Source: Bacteroidota bacterium | Lineage (GTDB): Bacteria > Bacteroidota > Bacteroidia > UKL13-3 | Reading direction: 5' to 3' | Assembly (NCBI GenBank): GCA_027482225.1 | Contig: JAIXWD010000007.1 | Location: forward strand, 1-64,000 | Length of the DNA stretch: 64,000 nucleotides | Shown: in pieces, positions 8,235 to 18,744 of the stretch | Layout of the letters: every line of letters begins with the position of its first letter | How positions within the stretch are numbered: position 1 is the stretch's first letter | Translations under genes and position numbers: made by a program | Notes under the pieces: generated by a model | The model's database searches: none | Told to the model about the DNA's origin: nothing | What the model saw: the letters and a program-made list of their open reading frames with translations, nothing else

Positions 8235-10530
8235 ATATAAATACCTTACTCTAGTGCTTTTAGCATTAGTACTAAACGCGTGCAATATAACCAAACAACT
8301 GCGTGACTCCCAACAACTATTATATAATGGTAGCACAATTAAAGTTGAAGGTGAGACTAGAAATGACGTTATTAACCCAATTGGAGACAATTTAAAACAA
8401 AAACCAAACAAGCGATTTATAGGCATAACCAAACTTAAAATGCGCATGTATTACTTTGGATCAAAGCATGGTGATAGCAAAATAGGAGTATACATGCGCG
8501 ATAAATACGGGGAATTGCCTGTAATTCTCGACACTGCTTTTATTGAATCATCAGTAAAAGCCATGAAAGGTTATTTGAAAAGCCGTGGTTTTTATTACCC
8601 TACTATTAACTATGATATCAAATCTCGCAGACAAAGGGCAACTGTACAATATTCAATAAATACTGGTCATGTTTATCATATAGGTTCATACCAAATAAAT
8701 TGTGCAGATAAAAAATTATACGACATACTAATTGCAAACGAAAAAGATGCACTTGTTATGCGAGGTAATAGATTAAAGCAAGATGTGTTGTTAGATGAAC
8801 AGAAAAGAATTGTTACCTTGTTACGTAATTATGGATATTATACTTTTAGTGCCGAGTTTATTAGTTTTGATGTAGATACAGCGAATAACAATTGGAATGT
8901 AAATGTATCTCTAAATGTATTGAATAAGGGGATTTTTGAGGTACATAAAGTGCATATAAACAGAAATGTTTATATCAATATAGAACCAAATTATGATGTT
9001 AATGGATTTAAAAATATTGATACCATAAAAGCACCTTCATTTTATTACGTGCCCAATCGATTCAAATTAAACTATAAGGTGTTAGAGCAAAATATGTTTT
9101 TAACACCAGGTAATGTGTTTAATCAGGAAGTATTGTCTTCAACATATAATCGTCTTGGTGATTTATCGGTATTTCGTTACATCAACATTACCCCAAAACC
9201 TTATCTGCAAAATGATACCCAATACATAGATTATTACTTGAAGTTATCGCCAAATGTAAAATATGATTACATTATAGAGCCACAGGCAATTTATAGCGAT
9301 CAAAACAATACTTTTACCAATCAATCAAGCACAGGTAATTATGGTGTTGCTGGTATTTTACAGTTTAATAACCGCAACACATTTACAAATGCAGAATTAC
9401 TTAAACTCACTTATCGTTCTTCATTCGAAGCGCAAGGAAAAGTAAATGGTTCTCGTTGGTTTAATGCCACAGAGCAAAGTTTAACCGCTAGTTTAACCTT
9501 TCCACGTTTGTTACTGTTTCCTAAAATAGATAAGAACTACAGGTTTGTTAATACAAAATCGATATTAACCACATCAGGTATATATGAGTTAAATACCAAT
9601 TTTGAAAGACGGGTATTTACAAGTGGTATCATCTACCAACTTAATAAAAAATACATCTCATTTTATTTCACACCTTTTGAGGTAAGTTATACCCGAAATA
9701 CTGTGAACTCAGATACATTACAATCTTTAATCAATAAGGATATTTATCTGTTCAGTATGTTTAGTAACAACCTTATTTTAGGAGGAAGATTTGGTTTTAC
9801 TTATTCCAATAAAGCCAAAAGTAAGAGTAATAAACATGTGTTTTTACGTTGGGATGTTTTAGAACTAAGCGGAAACACAGCAACAGCGCTTAATAAGTTG
9901 TTTGATAGACCATTTAACGAAACCAATACTTACAATATTTTAGGTGTTAATTATTCTCAATTTGCTAAAACTGCATTAGATTTTAGATATAATATTAAGC
10001 AAGATGAAAACAATGCAACAGTTTTTAGGATCTTTGCTGGGGTGGGTATACCTTATGGAAATTCTCCGAGATTTTTACCTTTTGAAAGACGATTTTGGGT
10101 TGGTGGTGCAAATAGTTTAAGGGCTTGGCTTCCTCGTTCTCTTGGACCTGGGGGGTATTATGAATTTGGTCAAATTGACTTTAGTGGTGATGTTAAACTT
10201 GAGTTTAATGCAGAGTTTAGGTTTAATATGTATAACCGTTGGCTTGAAGGAGCTGTTTTTGTTGATGCTGGTAATGTATGGATGGCAAACAAGGATGATA
10301 AAAGACCTTTGGCTAACTTCGAATTTAATCGCTTTGCAAAAGAGTTAGGTATTGGAAGCGGTTTCGGTACTCGTTTAAATTTTGATATCATACTAGTTCG
10401 TTTAGATTTTGCTATTCCTTTACACGACCCAAGTTATAATGTTGGTAGTAGGTGGGTGATAACTAATTTTAATCAAGATTGGTTGTTCAATAATATTAAC
10501 TTCAATTTTGGTATAGGTTATCCATTTTAA
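8215..10530 (+). CDS. tamL: BamA/TamA-family outer membrane lipoprotein (TamL-like)
   Basis: A 771-residue Omp85-superfamily protein. The N-terminus is a lipoprotein signal with a lipobox-like LVLNAC, putting the lipidated Cys at 23. POTRA-like repeats (about 30-330) follow, then a 16-strand barrel. The barrel contains WVGGANSLRAW, the counterpart of the VRGF loop motif, and the chain ends in a terminal Phe (GIGYPF). In Bacteroidota the lipid-anchored TamA relative works with TamB in outer membrane assembly. No tamB is in this window. The ATG at 8215 is preceded by an in-frame TTG at 8212; ATG is preferred. The first 20 bases overlap the divergent methyltransferase gene. Confidence 0.88.
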   Translation: MRAFENIYKYLTLVLLALVLNACNITKQLRDSQQLLYNGSTIKVEGETRNDVINPIGDNLKQKPNKRFIGITKLKMRMYYFGSKHGDSKIGVYMRDKYGELPVILDTAFIESSVKAMKGYLKSRGFYYPTINYDIKSRRQRATVQYSINTGHVYHIGSYQINCADKKLYDILIANEKDALVMRGNRLKQDVLLDEQKRIVTLLRNYGYYTFSAEFISFDVDTANNNWNVNVSLNVLNKGIFEVHKVHINRNVYINIEPNYDVNGFKNIDTIKAPSFYYVPNRFKLNYKVLEQNMFLTPGNVFNQEVLSSTYNRLGDLSVFRYINITPKPYLQNDTQYIDYYLKLSPNVKYDYIIEPQAIYSDQNNTFTNQSSTGNYGVAGILQFNNRNTFTNAELLKLTYRSSFEAQGKVNGSRWFNATEQSLTASLTFPRLLLFPKIDKNYRFVNTKSILTTSGIYELNTNFERRVFTSGIIYQLNKKYISFYFTPFEVSYTRNTVNSDTLQSLINKDIYLFSMFSNNLILGGRFGFTYSNKAKSKSNKHVFLRWDVLELSGNTATALNKLFDRPFNETNTYNILGVNYSQFAKTALDFRYNIKQDENNATVFRIFAGVGIPYGNSPRFLPFERRFWVGGANSLRAWLPRSLGPGGYYEFGQIDFSGDVKLEFNAEFRFNMYNRWLEGAVFVDAGNVWMANKDDKRPLANFEFNRFAKELGIGSGFGTRLNFDIILVRLDFAIPLHDPSYNVGSRWVITNFNQDWLFNNINFNFGIGYPF

Positions 10531-10540
10531 TTTAAAAATA

Positions 10541-10570
10541 AAAAAAGCGGCAACTATTAATTACCGCTTT
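10541..10570. terminator. Bidirectional terminator between tamL and the PepSY-like gene
   Basis: The hairpin AAAAAAGCGG / CCGCTTT, with an A run on one side and a T run on the other, lies between two convergent genes and can serve both. Confidence 0.75.
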
Positions 10571-10591
10571 ATGTTTTAAATTATTTGAAAA

Positions 10592-11041
10592 TTAATGGCT
10601 AAAAGATCTGCCGTTCATTAAAAAATATTCAGTTAAAATATTTTGCCCTTTGGTGATTTCAACTGCATACAGTTTTCCGTTGCTGCTCAATTCTATCATT
10701 GCTTTGGTAATACCATACTCTGGATATGTAGTTTTAAGCTGGTTTACAACCAAAACAGGTAATTCGTTAAAATCTATAATAGTAAATGTTCTGATCCATT
10801 TTCCATCAGCACTATATTGCGATTCATATGTACGGTTGTTGTCAATGTACTTTACTTTAAAAATAGTTATGGTTTCTTTTTCCCAAAGTGTATCATTGGC
10901 ACCTGAAGAATTTTGACTAATGTAAGATTTAATTACGGGCTCAGGTACTGTACTTTTTTTAATGGGTTGACTGGTTTTGGTTTGAGCAATGGCGGCAAAA
11001 CCCAATACAGAAAGGATAGTGCTAAATAATATTTTTTTCAT
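10592..11041 (-). CDS. PepSY-like (DUF2874) exported protein
   Basis: A 149-residue protein with a Sec signal peptide (MKKILFSTILSVLGFAAIAQ) and one PepSY-like, BLIP-type unit of about 110 residues. Motifs typical of this family are VKYIDNNRTYESQYSADGKW and the final YAVEITKGQNILTEYFLMNG. The family is common in Bacteroidota and located in the periplasm, but its biochemical role is unknown. The gene stands alone, convergent with tamL and divergent from lon. Confidence 0.75.
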   Translation of the reverse strand: MKKILFSTILSVLGFAAIAQTKTSQPIKKSTVPEPVIKSYISQNSSGANDTLWEKETITIFKVKYIDNNRTYESQYSADGKWIRTFTIIDFNELPVLVVNQLKTTYPEYGITKAMIELSSNGKLYAVEITKGQNILTEYFLMNGRSFSH

Positions 11042-11154
11042 GAGTTTGAGTTGTTACGTGCAATATAACCAACAAAATGTATTTTGCAATACATGGCATA
11101 GTGATTGAACTAATAAAACACCATTAATTACCTTACCAATAAAAAAACAGCAGA

Positions 11155-13614
11155 ATGGATATGAATAATGATATAAACTTCATGTTATCAGGAGTTATGA
11201 ATGATGATGGCGACAATCCAGAATACATTTCTTTACTGTCTCAAGAAGAGGAAGAAGAAATGAATAAGGAAATTTTGCCCGAAACTCTGCCAATTTTGCC
11301 GTTGCGCAATACTGTGCTTTTTCCGGGCGTAGTAATACCCATTACTGTTGGAAGAGATAAATCTATTAACCTAATTAAGGATGCGTACAAAGGCACCAAA
11401 ATGGTTGGTGTTGTTTCTCAAACCAATGCAGATATTGAAGATCCTGAGTTTAACGACTTGCATAAAGTAGGTACGGTTGCACAAATAATAAAAATGTTGC
11501 GCATGCCTGATGGCAGCACCACTGTTATTATACAAGGTAAAAAACGTTTCCGCTTATTAGAGTGCAAGCAAACTGAGCCCTATTTTGTTGCAAAAATAGC
11601 TTCGTTTGATGAAGTCATAATGGAAGTGAATGAAAATGCAACAGCTTTAATTTCCTCTGTTAAAGATTTAGCTAATCAAATTATTAATCTATCTCCGCAT
11701 ATACCAACAGAAGCCAGTATTGCACTCAAAAATATTGATAGCCCAAGTTTTTTATTAAACTTCATATCATCTAACTTAAATGTTGATTTAATAGCTAAAC
11801 AACAATTGTTGGAGTTGGATGACATCAATGCGCGTGGCAATAAAATATTGGAACATTTGAGTAAAGAAATTCAAATGTTGCAACTCAAAAATCAAATCCA
11901 AACGAAGGTTAAAGGCGATTTAGATAAGCAACAACGTGATTACTTTTTACAACAACAAATAAAAGCACTACAAGAAGAGTTGGGTGGAGATTCGCCTGAA
12001 CGTGATATTGATAATTTTTTAAAATTAGGCGAAGAGAAGAATTGGAGTAAAGAGGTTTTTGAGTCGTTTATAAAAGAAGTTGAACGTCTTCGCAGAATGA
12101 ACCCAATGGCTCCTGATTATGGTTTACAACATAGTTATTTACAGTTATTACTCGATTTACCTTGGAATGAATTTACCAATGATCGTTTTGATTTAAAAAA
12201 TGCAAAAAAGATTTTAGATGAAGACCATTTTGGTTTGGATAAAGTAAAGGAGCGTATTCTAGAATACTTGGCTGTTTTAAAGCTTAAAGGCGATATGAAA
12301 AGTCCAATACTTTGCCTTTACGGCCCTCCAGGTGTAGGTAAAACCAGTTTGGGTAAAAGTATTGCCAAGGCTTTAGGTCGAAAGTATGCACGTATTGCAT
12401 TGGGTGGCTTGCACGATGAAAGTGAAATTCGAGGTCACCGAAGAACTTATATTGGCGCCATGCCCGGACGTATCATTCAAAATCTTAAAAAAGTGAAAAG
12501 CAGTAACCCTGTTTTTGTGCTTGATGAAATTGATAAAATTAGTAGTGATTTTCGTGGTGATCCATCTAGTGCTTTGTTAGAGGTACTTGATCCTGAACAA
12601 AACAACACCTTCCACGATAACTTTGTAGAAATAGAATACGATTTAAGTAATGTATTGTTTATAGCTACTGCAAACTCTTTAGATACCATTCAACCTGCTT
12701 TGTTAGATAGAATGGAAATTATAGAAATTAATGGCTATACATTAGAAGAAAAAGTACAAATAGCTAATAAATACTTATTGCCTAAACAACTAGAGAATCA
12801 TGGTTTAACTGCCAAAGATTTAAAGGTTGATAATAAATCAATTGAGAAAATCATTGACCAATACACCCGAGAAAGTGGCGTAAGGGGGCTTGACAAGCAA
12901 ATAGCTCAATTGGCCAGATATGCTGCCAAAGAAAAGGTAATGAACAATGCCAAACAACTTAATGTATCTTTAGATAATGTGAGTAAGATTTTAGGCGTTG
13001 AAAAAGTGGATAAAGAAACTTATGCAGACAACTCGCATGCTGGCGTGGTAACTGGTTTAGCTTGGACATCAGTAGGAGGAGAGATTTTATTTATTGAAAG
13101 CAGTTTAACCCAGGGCACAGGTAAACTAACCTTAACTGGTAAATTGGGTGATGTGATGAAAGAATCGGCTATAACAGCATTAACCTACTTAAAAGCACAT
13201 GCCCAAGACTTTAAAATAGATGTTCGTTTGTTTGAAAAGTATGATGTTCATATTCACGTGCCTGCTGGTGCTGTTCCTAAAGATGGCCCCTCTGCTGGTG
13301 TTACTATTCTTACTTCGTTAACCAGTTTGTTTACCCAACGCAAAGTAAAATCTCAATTGGCCATGACAGGCGAAATAACTTTACGTGGCAGGGTTTTACC
13401 AATTGGTGGTGTTAAAGAAAAGATATTAGCAGCTAAACGTGCGGGTATTACTGATATTCTGTTACCAGAATCAAACAGAAAAGATGTGGAAGACATTGCT
13501 AAAACTTACACTAAAGGACTTAAGTTTAAATACGTTAGTGATATGATGGATGTTGTGAAATATAGCCTTACTAAAGATAAAGTTGCAAATCCTATTGCAT
13601 TTGTATTTAATTAA
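11155..13614 (+). CDS. lon: ATP-dependent protease Lon
   Basis: An 819-residue LonA protease. It has an N-terminal substrate-binding LON domain (about 40-235), a coiled-coil region, and an AAA+ domain with Walker [10 protein letters not shown] and Walker [13 protein letters not shown]-terminal serine-lysine protease domain follows. The catalytic Ser is S713 (KDGPSAGV) and the Lys is K756 in GGVKEK, the same 43-residue spacing as E. coli S679/K722. It degrades misfolded and regulatory proteins in the cytoplasm. The N-terminus has a short acidic extension ([11 protein letters not shown]) before the LON domain, common in Bacteroidota Lon. It is a single-gene unit with its own terminator. Confidence 0.97.
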   Translation: MDMNNDINFMLSGVMNDDGDNPEYISLLSQEEEEEMNKEILPETLPILPLRNTVLFPGVVIPITVGRDKSINLIKDAYKGTKMVGVVSQTNADIEDPEFNDLHKVGTVAQIIKMLRMPDGSTTVIIQGKKRFRLLECKQTEPYFVAKIASFDEVIMEVNENATALISSVKDLANQIINLSPHIPTEASIALKNIDSPSFLLNFISSNLNVDLIAKQQLLELDDINARGNKILEHLSKEIQMLQLKNQIQTKVKGDLDKQQRDYFLQQQIKALQEELGGDSPERDIDNFLKLGEEKNWSKEVFESFIKEVERLRRMNPMAPDYGLQHSYLQLLLDLPWNEFTNDRFDLKNAKKILDEDHFGLDKVKERILEYLAVLKLKGDMKSPILCLYGPPGVGKTSLGKSIAKALGRKYARIALGGLHDESEIRGHRRTYIGAMPGRIIQNLKKVKSSNPVFVLDEIDKISSDFRGDPSSALLEVLDPEQNNTFHDNFVEIEYDLSNVLFIATANSLDTIQPALLDRMEIIEINGYTLEEKVQIANKYLLPKQLENHGLTAKDLKVDNKSIEKIIDQYTRESGVRGLDKQIAQLARYAAKEKVMNNAKQLNVSLDNVSKILGVEKVDKETYADNSHAGVVTGLAWTSVGGEILFIESSLTQGTGKLTLTGKLGDVMKESAITALTYLKAHAQDFKIDVRLFEKYDVHIHVPAGAVPKDGPSAGVTILTSLTSLFTQRKVKSQLAMTGEITLRGRVLPIGGVKEKILAAKRAGITDILLPESNRKDVEDIAKTYTKGLKFKYVSDMMDVVKYSLTKDKVANPIAFVFN

Positions 13615-13635
13615 ATATAAGCACTAAATCATAAT

Positions 13636-13675
13636 AAAATCTTCTGTTAACACTTCATTTAACAGAAGATTTTTT
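13636..13675 (+). terminator. Intrinsic terminator after lon
   Basis: Long inverted repeat AAAATCTTCTGTTAA (13636-13650) / TTAACAGAAGATTTTT (13659-13674). Confidence 0.88.
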
Positions 13676-13701
13676 ATTTATACCTCATTGTAAATAGACA
13701 T

Positions 13702-13736
13702 AAAAAAAACACCGCGTATGAACGAGGTGTTTTTTT
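13702..13736. terminator. Bidirectional terminator, mainly for the DUF6580 gene
   Basis: The stem AAAAAACACC / GGTGTTTTTT encloses a 12-base loop. It lies just beyond the stop of the minus-strand gene at 13756, and its A run on the plus strand is the T run for that gene. Confidence 0.7.
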
Positions 13737-13755
13737 ATAATAAAGTAGTGACTAA

Positions 13756-14295
13756 TTAATCTTGAACCAATTTTGGTACGTTTATTTGAACCAAATAAAA
13801 TGCACCAAATAACATTGAGCTGTAAAATAAATCGGCAGCTGCTGACGGTGTAAAGAAAGGAATAGCTGCAACGTAGCATGTAACCAAACCACTAAAGTTA
13901 GTAGTGTAAAGCGCAGGAGTAGTATAAAAACCGCTCATCCAAACCATAAAGTTTGTAATGATGAAGAATACTACCGAGGCAGCAACAGAAGATGCACCTA
14001 TACGCAAAACACTTTTATCGTTACGCATATTCATTCCTAATGCAGTTATTAAAGCAAAAGATGCGTATACAGTAATGATTTGTTCAGGAAAGTTCCATCC
14101 TGCGAAACCCATTAAGGCATCACTTAAAATCATGGCTAAAATTGGAATGATAAAAGCCAAAACACGGTTGCTAATGTATGCACCTGCAAAAAGAGCAATA
14201 GCACCAAGAGGCGTAAAATTAGGCGCATGCGGTAACAATCTGGCAGCTGCTGCTACTAAAATAAAGGCTGTAATAATTAAAAGTTTTTTATTCAT
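13756..14295 (-). CDS. DUF6580-family integral membrane protein
   Basis: A 179-residue protein with about five hydrophobic segments. It has the family-typical start (RLLPHAPNFTPLGAIALFAGAYI) and the segment MILSDALMGFAGWNFPEQIITVYASFAL. Topology and size resemble the S-components of ECF-type vitamin transporters, so a substrate-capture role is possible, but no substrate can be read from the sequence. No energy-coupling module genes are nearby. It is divergent from the M16 peptidase and has its own terminator. Confidence 0.75.
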   Translation of the reverse strand: MNKKLLIITAFILVAAAARLLPHAPNFTPLGAIALFAGAYISNRVLAFIIPILAMILSDALMGFAGWNFPEQIITVYASFALITALGMNMRNDKSVLRIGASSVAASVVFFIITNFMVWMSGFYTTPALYTTNFSGLVTCYVAAIPFFTPSAAADLFYSSMLFGAFYLVQINVPKLVQD

Positions 14296-14510
14296 AAAAA
14301 GTAAGTTTAAAACAAAGAATATTTTTTAACGGTGTTGCGAAAGTAATGCGCAGTATGAATAAAACAAAATACCACCATGCAGATGTTGTACACAAAATAA
14401 CCAACACATGAAATAACCATTAAATGAATAAACCTTACCGCTAAAAAAATAAATTGGCGCAGTTTAATTAAAATACTGAAATTGCACGTCAAAGCAACAA
14501 TTGTTTTACA

Positions 14511-17369
14511 ATGAAAAAATTACTAATTAGTGGTTTACTTGCCTTAGCGTTGGGCTCAAAAGTAACAGCACAAACAGGTACAGCAGCTGCTTTACCGAAC
14601 CAACCAGTATTACTCGATAAAGTAACAGCCAAACCTGGTGAACTTGTAATCGCTTACGAAAAATGGCGTTTACCCAATGGTTTAACATTATTTATTCATG
14701 AAGACCACTCAGATCCTGTGGCTCATATTGAGGTTACTTATCATGTGGGTTCTGCGCGCGAAACTCCAGGTAAATCTGGTTTTGCCCACTTCTTTGAACA
14801 CATGATGTTTCAAGGTTCTGATAACGTAGCTGATGAAGAGCATTTTAAAATAGTTCAAACAGCGGGTGGAAACATGAATGGTACAACCAACCATGATAGA
14901 ACCAATTATTTCCAGTCGGTACCTAAAAATTATGTAGAAACTGCATTGTGGTTAGAAGCTGATCGTATGGGTTTTTTATTGGATGCTGTAACACAGAAAA
15001 AATTTGAAACACAGCGTGCTACAGTAAAAAATGAAAAAGACCAACGTATTACCAATGTTCCTTATGGTATGCGCGATGAAATTAAAAACACCATTTTATA
15101 TCCGCCTAATCACCCATACTATTGGCCAACAATTGGTTTTGTTGAAGACTTAAATAGAGTAGGGGTAGACGATTTAAAGAATTTCTTTATGCGTTGGTAC
15201 GGACCAAACAATGCAAGCATTGTTGTTGCTGGTGATGTTACTCCTGCTGAAGTATTAAAATTAACTGAAAAGTATTTCGGTTCAATTCCTCGTGGTCCGG
15301 AAGTGCGCAAGCAACGTGTTGACCCAGTGCGTTTGGCTGATAATGTGTATGCTAATTATGGTGATAAAGTATACTTGCCAATGTTGCAATTTACTTATCC
15401 AACAGTACCAGCTTACCATCAAGATGAAGCGGCATTAGATATATTAGGAAGTGTTTTAGGTGAAGGTAATAATTCGATTTTTTACAAAAACTTTGTTAAA
15501 ACAGAAAAAGCACTTCAAGCCGCAACTTTCCATGGTGTAGGGTATGGCAACGAGTTAGCGGGTGAGTTTAATATCATTGTTGTGAGTTTCCCTGATGGTG
15601 AGACAGACATTGAAGCTTTGGTAAGAAAAACCCTTGACGAGTTTGATGCTGCCGGTATTGATGATGAAGCGCTAATTCGTGCAAAAGCAGGTATTGAGAC
15701 CCAAGTAATGCAAAGTATGCAGAGTGTTGCCGGTAAAGCAAGTATGATTAGCCAGATGTACTACACACTTGGTGATAAAAAATGGAATGTAAATGATGAG
15801 TTAGTTCGCTACCAAAAAGTAACCAAAGAAGACGTGATGCGTGTTTACCGTCAATACGTTAAAGGTAAATTTGCCGCCATTGTAAATATATTTCCTAAAA
15901 ATGCCAACGCAGCAAGTAATAAAGAAGAAACAAAACCTGTTGAAACTTCAGGTCAGGCTGTTAAAGGCGAGTTAGAATACAAAGGATTAAGCTATAAAAA
16001 ACCTACAGATAATTTTGATCGCAGCAAACGTCCGGATATTGGTACAGCGCCTTCTCCTATAGTTCCTGCTATTTATGAAGATAAATTTGCAAACGGAATT
16101 AAAGTATTGGGTACCGAAACAAGTGAGTTACCAATAGTGTCTTTATACTTTAGTATTAAAGGTGGTAACATCGCAATGAACGACCAGTCAAAAACTGGTT
16201 TAGCTTCAATTACTGCCGATATGATGGGACAAGCTTCACAAAACTTTACGTCAGAGCAATTTGAAGCAGAGTTGCAAAAAATAGGTAGTACCATACGATT
16301 TAATGCAGGCGATGAAAACACTTATATATCTGTTACCTCACAAACAAAAAATCTAGACAAAACTTTAGCCTTATTGGAAGAAAAATTACTTCGTCCTAAA
16401 TTTACTCCTGAGGATTTTAAAAGGATTCAGAAGTCAACAGCACAAAGCATTAATTCAGCTAAATTTGATGCAGGAGATTTGGCTGAGAAAGCATACGCAA
16501 AGCTAATCTACGGTCAAAAATCTATCATGGCCGAACCAACTGAAGGTACATTTAAAACCATAAAATCATTTACAGTAAAAGATGTACAAGCATATTACGA
16601 TAAGTTTTATACTCCTGAGTTAACTAACTTGATTATAGTAGGTGATGTTAAACAAGCCGAGATCATGCCTAAGTTACAGTTCCTAAATAAATGGAGCAAA
16701 AAAAATACCGTATTGCCTAATGTTACTTTAAGTGCACCTGTTGTAGAAAAGACTCAAATTTATTTGGTTGATAAATACAAGTCGTCACAAAGTGAAATAC
16801 GTGTTGGTTACCTAGCCTTACCATACGATTTTAATGGTAAATACTTTAAAGCCCGTGTTATGAATTTCCCGTTAAGTGGTAATTTTAACAGCCGCATTAA
16901 CCAAAATATTCGTGAAGATAAAGGCTTTACTTATGGTATATATGGCAGTTTTGCTGGTAGTGATGTAGCAGGTCCGTTTACCATTGGTTGTGGTGTACGC
17001 GGAACAGCAACGGATAGCGCTATCAAAGAAATTTTCTACGAGTTAAACAAATACCGCTCAAGTGGTATTACGGATGAGGAATTAGATTTTGCTAAAAAAT
17101 CGCTTCGTTCGGGTGATGCATTACGTTATGAAACTCCTTTTCAAAAAGCCAGTTTCTTAAGTATCATCGCAGAACGTAACTTACCTAAAAATTACATCGA
17201 TCAACAAAACAATTTGTTATCAACTTTAACCAATGAAGAAATTAATAAATTGGCAAACGAATTATTGCCAACTGATAAAATGATTATTGTGGTGGTGGGT
17301 GATAAAGAAAAAATTGCTGAACCATTAATGAAACTTGGTTACAAAGTAATTGATTACAAGGTTGAGTAA
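14511..17369 (+). CDS. Exported M16-family zinc metallopeptidase (two-domain)
   Basis: A 952-residue insulinase/pitrilysin-type peptidase with a Sec signal peptide (MKKLLISGLLALALGSKVTAQ). The inverted zinc motif HFFEH gives zinc ligands H93 and H97 with catalytic E96. A second M16 half (about 500-940) lacks HxxEH but keeps the C-terminal substrate-binding Arg/Tyr region (REDKGFTYGIYGSF). This active plus inactive pairing in one chain is normal for the clamshell M16 fold. It probably degrades peptides in the periplasm. It is a single-gene unit closed by a strong terminator. Confidence 0.93.
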   Translation: MKKLLISGLLALALGSKVTAQTGTAAALPNQPVLLDKVTAKPGELVIAYEKWRLPNGLTLFIHEDHSDPVAHIEVTYHVGSARETPGKSGFAHFFEHMMFQGSDNVADEEHFKIVQTAGGNMNGTTNHDRTNYFQSVPKNYVETALWLEADRMGFLLDAVTQKKFETQRATVKNEKDQRITNVPYGMRDEIKNTILYPPNHPYYWPTIGFVEDLNRVGVDDLKNFFMRWYGPNNASIVVAGDVTPAEVLKLTEKYFGSIPRGPEVRKQRVDPVRLADNVYANYGDKVYLPMLQFTYPTVPAYHQDEAALDILGSVLGEGNNSIFYKNFVKTEKALQAATFHGVGYGNELAGEFNIIVVSFPDGETDIEALVRKTLDEFDAAGIDDEALIRAKAGIETQVMQSMQSVAGKASMISQMYYTLGDKKWNVNDELVRYQKVTKEDVMRVYRQYVKGKFAAIVNIFPKNANAASNKEETKPVETSGQAVKGELEYKGLSYKKPTDNFDRSKRPDIGTAPSPIVPAIYEDKFANGIKVLGTETSELPIVSLYFSIKGGNIAMNDQSKTGLASITADMMGQASQNFTSEQFEAELQKIGSTIRFNAGDENTYISVTSQTKNLDKTLALLEEKLLRPKFTPEDFKRIQKSTAQSINSAKFDAGDLAEKAYAKLIYGQKSIMAEPTEGTFKTIKSFTVKDVQAYYDKFYTPELTNLIIVGDVKQAEIMPKLQFLNKWSKKNTVLPNVTLSAPVVEKTQIYLVDKYKSSQSEIRVGYLALPYDFNGKYFKARVMNFPLSGNFNSRINQNIREDKGFTYGIYGSFAGSDVAGPFTIGCGVRGTATDSAIKEIFYELNKYRSSGITDEELDFAKKSLRSGDALRYETPFQKASFLSIIAERNLPKNYIDQQNNLLSTLTNEEINKLANELLPTDKMIIVVVGDKEKIAEPLMKLGYKVIDYKVE

Positions 17370-17394
17370 CGATTAAGAAATTGAAAAATAAATA

Positions 17395-17426
17395 AGCCCG
17401 CCCCGATTATCGGGGCGGGCTTTTTT
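17395..17426 (+). terminator. Strong intrinsic terminator after the M16 peptidase
   Basis: GC-rich stem GCCCGCCCCGAT / ATCGGGGCGGGC followed by six T residues. Confidence 0.92.
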
Positions 17427-17535
17427 GTATTTAGGCAGTTTGTTATATAAAGCGAGTTTATACTATTACGATTACAAGGAGATAGGCACAAACCTGTTTA
17501 CAAGAGTAAACTGGTCTTGAACCTATGATGCCAAC

Positions 17536-17565
17536 AAAAAAGCCTCCCATGTGGAGGCTTTTTTT
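17536..17565. terminator. Bidirectional terminator for the LamG T9SS gene
   Basis: The stem AAAAAAGCCTCC / GGAGGCTTTTTTT has a 5-base loop. It lies just beyond the stop of the minus-strand gene at 17582. Confidence 0.85.
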
Positions 17566-17581
17566 CTAATGTTGATTATTG

Positions 17582-18634
17582 TTATTGTAATAGTATCTTT
17601 CTAATATCAATAATATTTCCGCTGTTATCAATTAGCTGGAGGAAATACATGCCATTACCTCCCCAATTAGTAATATCAATATTGAATAGCTGTTGGTTAA
17701 CTGTACTTAGGAAAACTTGTTGACCCAAAGAGTTCATTATCTTGATTGAATACCCATTCATTTTACTCAAATTACCATTATCAATTGTGATCTTGTCTTT
17801 TGTTGGGTTAGGGTAAACTTTTAATGTGTTTTCAAATGTAATTGGGTTGTATCCGGTACGGTTTACATTAATGATAAGGGTATCGGTTACCGATATTTTT
17901 TCAAAACATAAATTAGCATTGTAAAGTGCTTTTATCTCTGATTCTGTTAATGCACGATTCCATATACCGATGTCGTCTAATCTGCCAATGAATTTTTCTA
18001 TGGGTAAATTATCCCCATTACCAAATTTAATGAAACTGCCAGCCTGTACACCTTGCTTGTTACTTTGAGAATTTGAAGAATCTACAAATTGGCCATTTAT
18101 ATATAAATAATTTATTTTGTTAAAATTCCTTAAAACTACATGATGCCAATTATTATAGCTAGCATTACCATTTACATGACCATCTTCTTGCTGTTGACCA
18201 GGTATATTGTGGTTAATCAAAAAGTAAGAAAGAAATTTCGGCCTTGAACCAATTGGGAAAATTTCAGCTTGCATTACTATACCGGAATTTTCAGTTTCTA
18301 TAAAAGTTGGATAATTAATATTTGAAGAAAGTGTGTCTATATAAACCCAAACTGATACTGTAAAATTATTTATGAATTGAGAATTTGCAACATTATTTAC
18401 TCGTATCTGTGAATTGTTAAAATTATATGCATTATTGGGATTCCCAAATCTATCAGCAGTTAAAGTTGCACCATTCACTGTTCCATTATTCCCATTTCCA
18501 CTTGCATCATTTGCATTACCGTTAAACGGCCAATAACCAACTAAACCATTTGTTGGTACATAGCTTGGCACTTGTGCCAATGCTAAATTTACGAATCCGA
18601 AGATTGCAATTGCGGTGTAAAATACTTTTTTCAT
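17582..18634 (-). CDS. Secreted LamG-like (concanavalin A fold) protein with T9SS sorting domain
   Basis: A 350-residue protein. A signal peptide (MKKVFYTAIAIFGFVNLALAQ) precedes a LamG/laminin-G3 jelly-roll domain (about 30-240). That domain shows GLVGYWPFNGNANDASGNGNNG, NNWHHVVLRNF and LDDIGIWNRALTESEI. A type A T9SS sorting domain follows from about 272 (LKVYPNPTKD to the basic end RKILLQ). It is probably exported across the outer membrane and binds glycans or another surface ligand. It is divergent from the small XRE regulator; a palindrome sits in the spacer of its candidate promoter, so that regulator may control it. Confidence 0.9.
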   Translation of the reverse strand: MKKVFYTAIAIFGFVNLALAQVPSYVPTNGLVGYWPFNGNANDASGNGNNGTVNGATLTADRFGNPNNAYNFNNSQIRVNNVANSQFINNFTVSVWVYIDTLSSNINYPTFIETENSGIVMQAEIFPIGSRPKFLSYFLINHNIPGQQQEDGHVNGNASYNNWHHVVLRNFNKINYLYINGQFVDSSNSQSNKQGVQAGSFIKFGNGDNLPIEKFIGRLDDIGIWNRALTESEIKALYNANLCFEKISVTDTLIINVNRTGYNPITFENTLKVYPNPTKDKITIDNGNLSKMNGYSIKIMNSLGQQVFLSTVNQQLFNIDITNWGGNGMYFLQLIDNSGNIIDIRKILLQ

Positions 18635-18683
18635 TTTAATAATTATTTTATTGTTTAATCTACAACTATTATGTCGTTTACAA

Positions 18684-18713
18684 CAAAAGTAACCATATAT
18701 GGTTAGTATACAA
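18684..18713 (-). promoter_or_regulatory. Promoter of the LamG gene with a 16-bp palindrome in its spacer
   Basis: On the minus strand a -33 TTG (18713-18711), a 19-base spacer and a -7 TACTTTTG (18691-18684) match the Bacteroidota promoter. A perfect palindrome TAACCATATATGGTTA (18690-18705) occupies the spacer and touches the -7 box. This is where a repressor would be expected to bind, and the XRE protein encoded divergently at 18745 is the obvious candidate. Confidence 0.6.
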
Positions 18714-18744
18714 GTGGTTTATTATTACAAATTGTTGGGCTTAA

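Noticed and set aside
8235-8447. A 71-residue N-terminal extension of the TrmH-family methyltransferase
   Set aside because: It lies inside the tamL coding region on the other strand, has no family similarity, and the ATG at 8234 gives a normal enzyme.
13756-14510. A vitamin riboswitch controlling the DUF6580 membrane protein
   Set aside because: The 215-base divergent spacer shows no conserved riboswitch core that I can recognise.
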